From: a virus
Reading direction: 5' to 3' (one strand)
Virus record (IMG/VR): IMGVR_UViG_3300031565_000018
Span: 1-64,000 of that record
Length of the DNA stretch: 64,000 nt
Under the pieces are notes generated by a model. That model was not told the origin of the DNA. It made no database searches and saw only the letters and a program-made list of their open reading frames with translations. Of this stretch, positions 1 to 8,277 are shown piece by piece; the stretch's first letter is position 1, and the number at the start of each line of letters is the position of its first letter. The translations under genes and the position numbers were made by a program.

Positions 1-333
1 AAGCTGACTGCCAGTCAAAGGGTTGACCCCGATAAAAGCTCTACCCGCCTCTTCCTCTTCAGGGACAACACCGTAGGGAGAACGTGATGTGTAACCTACC
101 TGCACACCCTTATCCCTAGGGTCTACAGTGACACTGAAGTTACCCTTATCAAACCCGATCCTCCCTGAACGAGGATCAAAGCGCACGGCTCCTGAAGGAT
201 CCTCCATTTCGATGGCGCCTCCTTGCAAGAGTCGGAGGGCACGAGCGAGCTCCTCTCCGTACCCTGCACGCATGATCTGATCCGTCGGACCCATAGCGGG
301 ATCCAAGGCCTGGCCTGCGTAGCGAATGTCCAT
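1..333 (-). CDS. Partial CDS (N-terminal 111 codons), unknown phage protein
   Basis: An open minus-strand frame starts at ATG 333-331 and runs off the left edge without a stop. The product begins MDIRYAGQALDPAMG and is hydrophilic, rich in G, R and E, with no membrane segment or domain I recognise. It points away from the plus-strand early genes, so it is probably the start of a minus-strand, possibly virion, block lying outside the window. The frame is certain; the function is unknown. Confidence 0.7.
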   Translation of the reverse strand, partial: MDIRYAGQALDPAMGPTDQIMRAGYGEELARALRLLQGGAIEMEDPSGAVRFDPRSGRIGFDKGNFSVTVDPRDKGVQVGYTSRSPYGVVPEEEEAGRAFIGVNPLTGSQL

Positions 334-366
334 TACTTAATTCTCGTTAAGTTAAGTCTACCAACC

Positions 367-618
367 ATGAACAAGCACACCAAAGGAACTCCTTACTCCT
401 TTATTTCCTTACTTCCTTACTTCCTTGCAGCAATGGGTGGCGTTGCACTCACCACCTGGGGAACTGTCGAGATCCAGCGTGAGTTGAACGCACAGGCTCA
501 GCGAGCTTGTAAGAGTGACCACTATCGCCGACTTGTTACGTTCCGAGGAGCTGCAGGTGACACCAGCTACTGCATCCCTGCCTACTTCACCAACGGTTCT
601 GTTTCTCACCCTGACTGA
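367..618 (+). CDS. Small single-pass membrane protein
   Basis: This 83-residue protein has a basic N-terminus (MNKHTKG), one hydrophobic segment at about residues 11-33 (FISLLPYFLAAMGGVALT) and a polar C-terminal half with two Cys. I chose ATG 367 because it places the membrane segment directly after the basic residues; an upstream in-frame start at 223 adds an unconvincing extension. Its stop overlaps the ATG of the next gene by one base, so the two are probably co-translated. I do not recognise the family. The likely location is the host inner or thylakoid membrane, from topology only. Confidence 0.65.
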   Translation: MNKHTKGTPYSFISLLPYFLAAMGGVALTTWGTVEIQRELNAQAQRACKSDHYRRLVTFRGAAGDTSYCIPAYFTNGSVSHPD

Positions 619-935
619 TGCTGTCCTCTGCTCTTCTACCTTTCGCTCGACTAAACCCACGAGAGATCAACTGCAACACACTGGTCGTATTTCTGGCTAT
701 CGCTGAATCAGGCGAGCAAGGGGTCAAGCAAGCAGACCTGGCTCTGCGTCTCCGGATTGCAAAGTCCAGTGTTTCTAGGAACTGCGGGATTCTTGGACTT
801 AAAACCCAGAAGAACAAAGATGGACTCGGACTGATCAAAGTAGATCCGTGGCCCAAAGACCCACGCATCAATCTCTTGAGTCTCACAGATAAGGGCTACG
901 ATCTTTACGAGACCATGACCGCATACCTCCCCTGA
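618..935 (+). CDS. Winged-helix (MarR-like) DNA-binding protein
   Basis: The 105-residue product has the layout of a MarR-type winged helix: a helical N-terminus (TLVVFLAIAESGEQGVKQAD), a recognition-helix region (LRLRIAKSSVSRNCGILG) and a C-terminal wing ending in SLTDKGYDLYE, where 'LT.kG..l' is typical of MarR proteins. ATG overlaps the preceding TGA by one base. It is the first of several small DNA-binding proteins here and probably controls early transcription. The fold assignment is by eye; the target is unknown. Confidence 0.7.
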   Translation: MLSSALLPFARLNPREINCNTLVVFLAIAESGEQGVKQADLALRLRIAKSSVSRNCGILGLKTQKNKDGLGLIKVDPWPKDPRINLLSLTDKGYDLYETMTAYLP

Positions 936-999
936 GGTAAGGGGTTGTACTGTTTGTTTAACTGTACTTGCTTAGTTCTACACACTACGAGGTTCACCA

Positions 1000-1401
1000 A
1001 TGATTTCTAACTCCGCCGAACGACGGCAACGCATTAAAGAACAAAGCAAAGAGGTTGCTAATTACATGAACTGCATCGAACCATCGCCTGAACTTGTCCG
1101 TAAATGGCAGATCAAGATTGAATACTGCAGTAAACGCGCAGACCGCGAAGCTGCTGTAGTCAAGATTTTTCAGCTTGGTGCGGATATGGAGCTGGAGGCG
1201 TGCATAAAACTGTTGTCTGATCTTGGTGGCGATGGTGAAATGATCCGCCGCTATCGCCGCCCCAAGCCGCCGAGCTTGAAGGAGCAGGCGCTGCAGGCAG
1301 CACAGCGTTTCTACGCAAATGGTCACGAAGACTGCAACGACGAAGAGGTAAAGGATGACTTTGACATCATCCGCCGCGCTCTTGAATCCCTGCCCGATTA
1401 G
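1000..1401 (+). CDS. Hypothetical protein, 133 aa, helical
   Basis: A soluble, mostly helical, charged protein (MISNSAERRQRIKEQSKEVA) with basic N-terminal and acidic C-terminal regions (HEDCNDEEVKDDFD). No signal peptide, membrane segment or known motif. It stands alone between gaps of 64 and 186 bp in the early plus-strand cluster. Function not recognised. Confidence 0.6.
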   Translation: MISNSAERRQRIKEQSKEVANYMNCIEPSPELVRKWQIKIEYCSKRADREAAVVKIFQLGADMELEACIKLLSDLGGDGEMIRRYRRPKPPSLKEQALQAAQRFYANGHEDCNDEEVKDDFDIIRRALESLPD

Positions 1402-1552
1402 TCAACATCACTAGTTGTTCAACATCGCACGCATTAACCCAAGTGCTGTTCGCGTTGATGAACATAAAGCCTACTTTGTGTCCTGTCGTCTAACCTCATT
1501 GGCTCGATTAACTTGTAAGGCGTGCTTACACGTTGCCCGAACGTGTCAAACA

Positions 1553-1568
1553 TTCCGGATTTTCCGGA
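1553..1568. promoter_or_regulatory. Tandem TTCCGGA palindromes upstream of the 1588 gene
   Basis: Two copies of the palindromic heptamer core TTCCGGA lie nine bases apart (1553-1559 and 1562-1568), 20 bp before the ATG of the next gene. The spacing is just under one helical turn, as for a dimeric operator or a 5'-UTR hairpin. A regulatory role is inferred from position only. Confidence 0.35.
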
Positions 1569-1587
1569 CAGTTCATCTACCCCTCAA

Positions 1588-1911
1588 ATGACTGACATCC
1601 TTGACGACTCCTACGAAAGCGACCTCACCGAAGAGGAGCACGAACGGCTGATCCTGATGAGTGAGCACGCCATCGCACCACCGCTTTCACCTGCTGCCCA
1701 GGCGGTGTTTCACGCCTTCAACAGCAAGTTTGATTGGGTGGACGACGGAGTGCCTGGCCCCCAGTTCGAGGCAATCGCCGCCGCCATTCGTGCTGCTGCG
1801 GATCAGGTGGTGCCAGTGCCGATCGAAGCTCAAACTCCAGAAGAGCACTGGGCACTGCTTGGCGTTAAGAACCGCTTGCTCGCCATCGCTGACGAGCTTA
1901 AAACTTGGTAG
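1588..1911 (+). CDS. Small acidic protein of a picocyanobacterial repeat family
   Basis: The 107-residue product contains the pattern LSPAAQAVFHAF, then AIAAAIRAAADQVVPV, then LLAIADELKTW at the C-terminus. From memory this layout recurs in multi-copy hypothetical proteins of Synechococcus/Cyanobium genomes and their phages, so it hints at the host lineage. I chose ATG 1588 over an upstream GTG (1522) because the homologous part begins downstream and tandem palindromes lie just 5' of 1588. It is acidic and alpha-helical; its role is unknown. Confidence 0.65.
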   Translation: MTDILDDSYESDLTEEEHERLILMSEHAIAPPLSPAAQAVFHAFNSKFDWVDDGVPGPQFEAIAAAIRAAADQVVPVPIEAQTPEEHWALLGVKNRLLAIADELKTW

Positions 1912-1962
1912 CCGCAGTACAATCCACCCGTACACTGTCGTAACACACCTCCTCACAAGAAC

Positions 1963-2271
1963 ATGATCCTCAACATTTCACTCTCCGAAAGGTTTGACGA
2001 CGAGCTGTCTAAACCTCAGCACATTTCAACAAACATCATGGCAGATCTTAAGCACAGAGACGTCCATGCTTACTTTGAGGTCTTCGTTCGTGTTCTGAAG
2101 TTCGCAGGTTTCTACGAAAAATCGATCGCAGTTGGTGCAGCAGAGATTGCTTTGAACACTACAGACGAAACTTTGAAATACATTCTCGATGAATACGATC
2201 TGCTTAGAGCAGATGAGATTCTCGGTGAACAACTAACTGAAGAAGAGAGAAGAAGCTTACGAAAAAGTTGA
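1963..2271 (+). CDS. Hypothetical protein, 102 aa
   Basis: A soluble helical protein with an acidic C-terminus (EQLTEEERRSLRKS). Starts at ATG 1963 or at ATG 2038 (MADLKHRDVHAYF) are both possible; the longer form is given. It sits 42 bp before the dCTP deaminase gene in the same direction, so it may share its transcript. No recognised domain. Confidence 0.5.
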   Translation: MILNISLSERFDDELSKPQHISTNIMADLKHRDVHAYFEVFVRVLKFAGFYEKSIAVGAAEIALNTTDETLKYILDEYDLLRADEILGEQLTEEERRSLRKS

Positions 2272-2313
2272 AGAGGTCACGGATAAACTCAGCAACGGTT
2301 GAAGTTAAAGACT

Positions 2314-2832
2314 GTGGCAGTTCTCTGTGATTGGCAGATCAAGGCTCTCTGTAACGGGGGCGCGATAACTCCCTTCGACCCCACGCTGGTGAATCCCGCT
2401 TCCTTAGACGTTCGATTGGGTACTCACATCTTTGTGGAAGACGAGGAGGTAGGTCTGCATGCCGCTTCGTTAGAAGGACATACACAAGACAACCCTTATT
2501 ACCTGTACCCCAATGAGTTCATGCTCGCAGAGACTATGGAGACTTTTAACATCCCAGAGAATGTGTGCGCTCAGTATGCGTTGAAAAGTTCTCTAGCAAG
2601 AGCGGGATTTGAACATCTTCTCGCTGGTTGGATTGACCCAGGGTTCAGTAATTCTGTACTTACACTCGAGCTGAAGAACGCTCGCAAATACCAACCAATC
2701 CCCCTCTGGCCTGGTATGCGTATCGGACAGATCATCTTTATGCAGATGGATGAAACTCCTCAAGTTAGCTACAAACAATCTGGTCGCTACAACGGTGACA
2801 GAAAGGTAGCTATGTGTAAGGGGCTTATGTAA
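2314..2832 (+). CDS. dcd: dCTP deaminase (dUTPase superfamily)
   Basis: The product converts dCTP to dUTP, feeding dUMP and then dTMP synthesis; the thyX gene at 21.0-21.7 kb would complete the route. Family hallmarks in order: PFDPTLVNPASLDVRLG near residues 20-36, the phosphate-binding KSSLAR at 91-96, and AGWIDPGF followed by LTLELKN, with the catalytic Glu of this motif near residue 119. The length of 172 aa is normal. GTG 2314 gives an N-terminus (MAVLCDWQIKAL) that fits the family; a TTG at 2299 would add five residues. No clear ribosome binding site precedes either. Confidence 0.85.
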   Translation: MAVLCDWQIKALCNGGAITPFDPTLVNPASLDVRLGTHIFVEDEEVGLHAASLEGHTQDNPYYLYPNEFMLAETMETFNIPENVCAQYALKSSLARAGFEHLLAGWIDPGFSNSVLTLELKNARKYQPIPLWPGMRIGQIIFMQMDETPQVSYKQSGRYNGDRKVAMCKGLM

Positions 2833-3009
2833 TATCTGGAGAGAACATCACATCGGTTTGTATACGTAACAACAAATGTAAATGTAATCAAACAAGTGCA
2901 AACTTGATGAGCATTGTTTAATTAGAAAAGTCTTTAATAACTAGAAAGTTGAACATACTATAGCTCCAAGTAAATTTATGTAAAACCAACTCGCCCTATT
3001 TAAAAGGGG

Positions 3010-3038
3010 TTGACACCATGAGCTCTATGCTCTAGATT
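3010..3038 (+). promoter_or_regulatory. Sigma70-type promoter for the RavA/ViaA-like unit
   Basis: A perfect -35 box TTGACA (3010-3015) is separated by exactly 17 bases from a -10-like TAGATT (3033-3038, four of six matches to TATAAT). It ends a 170-bp AT-rich gap after dcd. Transcription would begin near 3045, which makes ATG 3094 a better start for the first gene than ATG 3046. The unit it opens appears to end at the terminator 9106-9127. Confidence 0.65.
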
Positions 3039-3093
3039 CATTTACATGGGTGGCACCGACCCGAACGCGGCGCGTACCATCACATCACACATC

Positions 3094-3519
3094 ATGAGTA
3101 AGATCACCGCTGCATCACTGATCACTAAAGCCCGCAAAACGGCAGCTGTCTGGAACGAAGCTGACGCAGCTTTATCTGAATGGAACGAGGGCTTCGGGCT
3201 AGAGCTCGACTGCCACAGGGATCTGCTGAAGAAAGAGTTCACCAAAGCCGATGCCCAAGGTCTCGATTTCAGTTGCTTCCAAGGCGAGCACTCCAGGCTG
3301 ATCTACCCAGAGCTGGCAACTAGGATCATCGTCTCGATCCGAAAGGCACCGGCTGGGCATGAAACCATCGAGGAAATGACTGCAGAGATCGACGAGCTCG
3401 AGTCGAAGCTCCGTCTCCTCAAGAAGAAGCGGAAGAACCGCATGGAGGAGATTGAACAAGAAGGAGAGTTCAACTTCCCTACCGAAAACATCACCATCGC
3501 TTTCAAGCGCACAAAGTAA
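3094..3519 (+). CDS. Hypothetical protein with C-terminal coiled coil
   Basis: First gene after the promoter at 3010-3038. The 141-residue product starts MSKITAASLITKARKT and has a heptad-like charged helix at about residues 90-125 (TAEIDELESKLRLLKKKRK). An upstream in-frame ATG at 3046 would lie at the predicted transcription start and so is less likely. Its stop is one base before the ATG of the next gene, which suggests translational coupling and a shared role with the downstream ATPase module. Family not recognised. Confidence 0.65.
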   Translation: MSKITAASLITKARKTAAVWNEADAALSEWNEGFGLELDCHRDLLKKEFTKADAQGLDFSCFQGEHSRLIYPELATRIIVSIRKAPAGHETIEEMTAEIDELESKLRLLKKKRKNRMEEIEQEGEFNFPTENITIAFKRTK

Positions 3520-3520
3520 C

Positions 3521-4714
3521 ATGTCGGATCACATCTACCTGCTTCAAGTCGCAATCAGCGCCAAGGTCCGCCAAAGCACCACCATTCAATTCAAAGACCT
3601 GAAGCTCCCTGATTCCGTAGTCGACGCATTTGAGAAACAGAGAGCAGTCTCTGTACGCCCTGTGCTCTCCAGCAAGCTGAAGGATTACTTATCCGTCCTG
3701 CGGACTGAGCAACACAAGCTCTACGAAGAGTGCACCATCAATCAAGGCGACACCCATTTCCTCCACGGTGACTCGTTTAACGAAGCGATGGAGCGGATCG
3801 GATTCATCCGCAGCAAAGCAAAAGAGTTCAACAGTCTCCTGAATAATCTCTGGTACCAGGAGTACTCACAGTGGGTGACCACCGTGGACAACTTCTTGGA
3901 TCCTCTCTTCTCCGAAGAGCCTGAGGCGCTCAAACTTGCTAAGGAGTTGTACCTTTCTCTTTTCCCTACGAAGAAAGAGTTCGAGAATCCGATCCAGGTG
4001 TTCGTGGTTGGTCCTAACCCCGTGTGTCTGACGGAAGCTCGGCACGCTGACGATCACCCACTGGCTGATCAGATCTTCCACGCGTCTTTGTCGCACACCA
4101 CTGAGGTGTTGATGGCGGCGAAGGAAGGGGCAGCTGATCGTGCCTTCATGAAGGCAGCAAAGCTAATCGACGACCTCGATGTCCGGAAGGCAACTAACGT
4201 TTCCGAAAGGCAGACAGGGTCGACTAAATCTCGTGGCTCCTGGCAGCTTATCGCGCAGGATCTGCAACTGATTAGCAAGCACTGCGAGGGTTTTGATGGG
4301 GTGGCCTCTCTTGCCGAGAGGTTGCTTGAAGTCGGTGTGAACCTTCAGTCGTCAGTACCCAAGATTCGAAACGAGGCCTTCAATCAATTCAGCGAAGTCA
4401 AGCGAGCTATCAGACGCGAACTTGATTCAATCGTGGAGGCGCGTCACTCAACCAAGGGACTCGAAGCACTTCAAAAGTCTCTGTCCCTATCTGGAGAGTA
4501 CGCCGACCTACTTGCTCAGATCGAACAGGTCACCACGCGGGCTGAACTGGACGAGCTAAGCAGCTTTGTAGAAGTCGAAAAAGGCATCTACCAACAGCGG
4601 GCAAAAGAACTCCAAAAGTCCGTTAACGCTAAGGCCGAACTTCTAAAAGCTTCTTCAATCTCATTTGAGGACACTGTGAAAGAAGTCGTCTCCATAACTA
4701 CTCCTGACTTTTAG
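3521..4714 (+). CDS. Large helical protein in the RavA/ViaA-like operon
   Basis: A 397-residue, mainly alpha-helical protein with no motif I recognise. It begins MSDHIYLLQVAISAKV at ATG 3521; an in-frame ATG at 3452 lies inside the preceding gene and is rejected. The C-terminal half is rich in E, L, K and A (LLAQIEQVTTRAELDELSSF), consistent with helical bundles or coiled coil. It directly precedes the MoxR-type ATPase and VWA genes on the same transcript, so it is a candidate third subunit, substrate or adaptor of that system (inference from gene order only). Confidence 0.7.
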   Translation: MSDHIYLLQVAISAKVRQSTTIQFKDLKLPDSVVDAFEKQRAVSVRPVLSSKLKDYLSVLRTEQHKLYEECTINQGDTHFLHGDSFNEAMERIGFIRSKAKEFNSLLNNLWYQEYSQWVTTVDNFLDPLFSEEPEALKLAKELYLSLFPTKKEFENPIQVFVVGPNPVCLTEARHADDHPLADQIFHASLSHTTEVLMAAKEGAADRAFMKAAKLIDDLDVRKATNVSERQTGSTKSRGSWQLIAQDLQLISKHCEGFDGVASLAERLLEVGVNLQSSVPKIRNEAFNQFSEVKRAIRRELDSIVEARHSTKGLEALQKSLSLSGEYADLLAQIEQVTTRAELDELSSFVEVEKGIYQQRAKELQKSVNAKAELLKASSISFEDTVKEVVSITTPDF

Positions 4715-4717
4715 ACC

Positions 4718-4819
4718 ATGAAACATCCGCTGAACATCAAACTCCTTCTCTCAAGCAAAGCACTTACCTGCGTTTACAAACGACCCTCGTTGATCAAGCG
4801 TCTCTTCAAAATTATCTGA
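4718..4819 (+). CDS. Possible 33-aa basic peptide
   Basis: An ATG three bases after the previous stop opens a 33-codon frame that ends one base before the ATG of the ATPase gene, filling the gap exactly. The peptide (MKHPLNIKLLLSSKALTC...LFKII) is basic and hydrophobic. The tight fit argues for a real leader or small gene; its tiny size and lack of recognised homologs argue caution. Confidence 0.4.
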   Translation: MKHPLNIKLLLSSKALTCVYKRPSLIKRLFKII

Positions 4820-4820
4820 C

Positions 4821-6005
4821 ATGAACAAAACCCTGTTTGCCAACCTCCAGAACTTCCGCGCTTCTTTAAACGCTTCCTTCTTGGAGCGCAGCGTCGTCAT
4901 TGACGGCTTACTCGCCAGCCTCATCACAAAACAGAATGCTTTCCTTTTCGGTCGACCAGGGACAGGTAAGTCCGAGCTTGTCCGAGCTGTAGCGAAAGGC
5001 TTCACTGGCTGCAGTTTCTTCGGTTATCTCCTCTCTCCCACGACGGATCCATCTGAGTTGTTTGGTCCTGTCGCTGTATCCAAACTCCTCAAGGATGAGT
5101 ACACGAGAGACGTAGAGGGTTACCTACCTACAAGCAATATTGCTTTTCTCGACGAGCTCTTCCGAGGGAGTTCAGCCGTACTCAACTCTCTGTTGACGAT
5201 CCTCAACGAGCGGACCTTCAACAACGGTAAGGATGTAATCGAGACACCTATTCAATCGATCGTCGCCGCCACTAACTCGTTTCCTCAGGAAGAATCTCTT
5301 CAGGCATTCTGTGATCGCTTCCTTTTCAGGCCGACTGTTGAGTCCCTACTTAAGCCTGTATCGAAACGGATTCTTGACCAGTGGACGTTCGGTATTCAGC
5401 AACGACCTGCAGTCGAATCAGATCTCAAGTTCGAAGACTTGCTACAGCTTCAAAAAGATGTAAATGAGATCAAAGTCGACGAGGAGTTCTTAGATCGTTT
5501 CAACCAAGTAATCGATCTCCTATCTGCTCGAGGAGTGTCGATTAGTGATCGGCGAAGAGTCCAGATCCTCAGGTTTATGCGTGGTTGGGCTCTTGTGCAG
5601 GGTGACGATTGTCTCTACGCGGAACACCTACATCGACCCTTCCCCCACATCGTCTACCAAAACAAAGAGGACATTCGAGCTATCAAGGAAGTCTTGATGC
5701 AGGCGATCCCAACTGCTGAGAAGCAGATGGAGGACATCAAGAAAGCTCAAAACGCAATCATGACTGAGTACCACGGGGTCTTTACAAAGACATCTAAGTC
5801 TTTGAGCGAACTCAGCTCGAATGTAGAGAAACTAAAACGACACCATAAAGATCTCTCGACCCTCGCGAATAAGCTCGATGAGATACTCGATGGCGGAAGC
5901 TACAGAGTTACCGCAGCTGCACGCAGGGAAGCAACAAAAGTATCTCAGCTGATCGAACAGTCCAAACAACTTGTAGCTAAATCAATCTCAGACATCACAC
6001 CATGA
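4821..6005 (+). CDS. MoxR-family AAA+ ATPase, RavA-like
   Basis: A 394-residue AAA+ ATPase. Walker A is GRPGTGKS (44-51). Walker B IAFLDE (107-112) is followed by LFRGSSAVLNSLLTILNER, the characteristic MoxR/RavA continuation. Sensor 1 is Asn152 in AATNSFPQEESLQ and the likely arginine finger lies in FCDRFLFR (163-170). The helical C-terminus (about 270-390) is coiled-coil-like. MoxR ATPases act with VWA proteins as chaperone-like remodelling machines; E. coli RavA pairs with ViaA. The VWA partner here overlaps this gene by four bases. T4-like cyanophages carry a related MoxR-type gene called cobS, but the Walker B neighbourhood here looks closer to RavA. Confidence 0.88.
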   Translation: MNKTLFANLQNFRASLNASFLERSVVIDGLLASLITKQNAFLFGRPGTGKSELVRAVAKGFTGCSFFGYLLSPTTDPSELFGPVAVSKLLKDEYTRDVEGYLPTSNIAFLDELFRGSSAVLNSLLTILNERTFNNGKDVIETPIQSIVAATNSFPQEESLQAFCDRFLFRPTVESLLKPVSKRILDQWTFGIQQRPAVESDLKFEDLLQLQKDVNEIKVDEEFLDRFNQVIDLLSARGVSISDRRRVQILRFMRGWALVQGDDCLYAEHLHRPFPHIVYQNKEDIRAIKEVLMQAIPTAEKQMEDIKKAQNAIMTEYHGVFTKTSKSLSELSSNVEKLKRHHKDLSTLANKLDEILDGGSYRVTAAARREATKVSQLIEQSKQLVAKSISDITP

Positions 6006-7552
6006 CTATCGAAAAACAAACCGAGTTTCTTCGTCTTGTTAACAACGAGCCATTGGTTCTCGCTGTCTCTGCACTGTCAGATTTTCTCTGGGATGACTTC
6101 GTAAGAGAGACGAGGCCTTCTGTCACATACTTAATAAACCAGTACGACTTTGTTCAGCTTTCTCGTTTCGGCAAAGAGCTCTTCGACTATCTGTACAACG
6201 GAGAGGTGACCACGCCTCTCATCACGTTTGATGCACTAGAGAATTACTTCCGTCAGAAACAAAACGGAGACCCGGTTACTCTCCCTGAGGGTTATAAACC
6301 AGAAAACTCTCTCTGGTATGGCTTATTTGCAGACGTAATTAGCTCACCAGCATGGGAATACATTCTCGGTTTATCTGTGGGAGATCAATTCACCTCAGGT
6401 AACAATGCGGTGAATATCCTGAATGAAATAAGTGAACTTCTTGAGGACTACATCGAGAGCAACAAGATCGATGTACAACTGATTGCAAGTGGGGGAGACA
6501 GACTTAAAAAGCTTCGCGAGGAGTTCACTCAGGCGAAGGAAAGAGGTGATGATGAGGCTGCAGCGGAGCTGCGGAAACAAGGCAAAGAGCTCGGCGCAGC
6601 TATCGAGAAAGCAGTCGACAGTGTGAAGGCAGAACTACAAACAGAGATATCAAAAGCCATGGAAGGCGTCCGAGAAGACGCGCAGGAGCTGAAAGAAGCG
6701 ATGGATTCACTTGCGGGTAATCAAGAGGGTGTCGGTGGCCACGGTGATGATCTAGCGGCAAAAAAGAAACTCGCCAAAAAGCTCGCGCACAACCCGAGCA
6801 TGAAACAATTCATCCAAAAACTCGGTGCACTTCGTCGGGCATGGAATGACCGCAAACGCGCCAAACGTGCAGAGTCAAACTACAGCGACATCGTTGGCGC
6901 CTCTTTCACAGATGACGTCATTCACACTTTTCCGTCCGAGTTAGCGCTCGCTGCGACCGAGCAAGGAAAAGCTCTCTTCGCCCTTAAATACTCTCAGAAA
7001 ACACTCCTCACTAAAAATTACGAGGCGAAAGTAAAGGACATCTCCAAAGGACCGGTAGTTATGTACGTAGACATCAGTGGATCCATGGCTGGTGCCGCTG
7101 AACTATGGAGTAAAGCTATCGCCTACACAGTCGCAGAGGAGTGCTTGAAAGAGAAGAGAGATGTTCAAATACACCTCTTCGACACCAAGATTCAAAAGAC
7201 AGTCGACCTAACAGCAGGAGACCCCAGTAACGCCGAAGAGCTTCTGAACTTCATCCTCACCTGGGTCACTCACGGGGGCACGTCTTTTGCAGAGGTAATT
7301 AACCACGCTCTAACAAAAGCTGCTATCGATTACAAAACGGACGTACTGATGATCACCGATGGAGATGCTACTGTCCCCGATGCTTTTATCCGCCGTTTAA
7401 ATAGATTCAAAGAAGATAGAGATCTGCAGTGGAACAGCTTCTGTATCGGGACAAAGGCCAAGGCACTCAAGGAGTTCAGTGATAACGTCCAGCTCGTGGA
7501 CATCCTGAACGACCCGTCCAGTGCGGGTCTGTTCCAAGATGCTCTACGTTGA
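6002..7552 (+). CDS. VWA-domain protein, ViaA-like partner of the MoxR ATPase
   Basis: A 516-residue protein: helical N-terminal region (1-240), a basic stretch near 255-290 (KKKLAKKLAH), and a C-terminal von Willebrand A domain from about 350. A complete metal-ion-dependent adhesion site is visible: Asp357-x-Ser359-x-Ser361 (YVDISGSM), Thr427 (HGGTSF) and Asp453 (MITDGD). Order and architecture match ViaA/CoxE-type partners of MoxR ATPases, which bind targets and stimulate the ATPase. Its ATG overlaps the end of the ATPase gene by four bases, supporting a stoichiometric complex. The cellular target is unknown. Confidence 0.85.
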   Translation: MTIEKQTEFLRLVNNEPLVLAVSALSDFLWDDFVRETRPSVTYLINQYDFVQLSRFGKELFDYLYNGEVTTPLITFDALENYFRQKQNGDPVTLPEGYKPENSLWYGLFADVISSPAWEYILGLSVGDQFTSGNNAVNILNEISELLEDYIESNKIDVQLIASGGDRLKKLREEFTQAKERGDDEAAAELRKQGKELGAAIEKAVDSVKAELQTEISKAMEGVREDAQELKEAMDSLAGNQEGVGGHGDDLAAKKKLAKKLAHNPSMKQFIQKLGALRRAWNDRKRAKRAESNYSDIVGASFTDDVIHTFPSELALAATEQGKALFALKYSQKTLLTKNYEAKVKDISKGPVVMYVDISGSMAGAAELWSKAIAYTVAEECLKEKRDVQIHLFDTKIQKTVDLTAGDPSNAEELLNFILTWVTHGGTSFAEVINHALTKAAIDYKTDVLMITDGDATVPDAFIRRLNRFKEDRDLQWNSFCIGTKAKALKEFSDNVQLVDILNDPSSAGLFQDALR

Positions 7553-7577
7553 AAATTGTTTCTAGGAAGCATTCCCT

Positions 7578-7805
7578 GTGCTCAGCAAACAACAAAAAGA
7601 CAACAGAGACATACAAGAGATCATAGAGTTTTATGAATATGAGATAGCACAGCTTGCACGTGAGGTAAAACTGGGCGACTTATGGCTCGGCGACGATGGC
7701 AAACTGCGGATCTGCAATAAGATCTTCGGAGGGGAGCGCTTCTGGACGGAAGTTAATAACGATGGAACGCTTAGCGATAAGCCACGAGGTCTCCAGGATC
7801 CTTAA
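7578..7805 (+). CDS. Hypothetical protein, 75 aa
   Basis: GTG-initiated small acidic protein (MLSKQQKDNRDIQEIIEFYE) lying 25 bp after the VWA gene in the same unit. It overlaps the next frame by 44 bases if that starts at ATG 7762. The N-terminal half is helical. No recognised domain; moderately likely to be real because it fills an otherwise empty 200-bp stretch. Confidence 0.5.
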   Translation: MLSKQQKDNRDIQEIIEFYEYEIAQLAREVKLGDLWLGDDGKLRICNKIFGGERFWTEVNNDGTLSDKPRGLQDP

Positions 7806-8208
7806 CGAGTACAACCCATTTACCACGAAGTTCGAGCTGGAAAACTGGGTACAGGATCAACTGGAGTGGTGTTACGCAGATCTAAGCTGCCCCAGCCTTG
7901 AAACTAGTATTAAATATCAAGGAGTTTATATAAAATTTTTGCGCGAATTTTACATATTTAACCTAACAAAGTTAACTGAGAGCTCAGAACTAATCGAGTA
8001 CTCAATACCTTTGAAGACTTTTATTGCGGAAAACTATGGAGTTGAGAACCTGACTACCAAGGACTGTGGAGTGCGCTTTGCGAGCTGCGACTTCGAGCTG
8101 ATGTCCATGCAGCTCACAGAGATGATAGTTGATTGGTGTGCGCATGTAGAGCTCGTCAACACCGTCGAAAGGAGCTACCCAAGAAAACAAAACCGAAGAG
8201 AACCTTAA
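7762..8208 (+). CDS. Hypothetical protein, 148 aa
   Basis: A soluble helical protein rich in E, Y and L (MERLAISHEVSRILNEYNPF). ATG 7762 is preferred over an in-frame ATG at 7696 to reduce overlap with the upstream gene. The stretch around 7900-7990 is noticeably AT-rich compared with its neighbours. It belongs to the plus-strand unit that ends at the terminator near 9.1 kb. Function not recognised. Confidence 0.5.
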   Translation: MERLAISHEVSRILNEYNPFTTKFELENWVQDQLEWCYADLSCPSLETSIKYQGVYIKFLREFYIFNLTKLTESSELIEYSIPLKTFIAENYGVENLTTKDCGVRFASCDFELMSMQLTEMIVDWCAHVELVNTVERSYPRKQNRREP

Positions 8209-8277
8209 GAAATCAACCCACTACTTCCATTTCACGGAAAGGTTTGTAAGCTCAAACGGCATCATTATGCATCTCAC

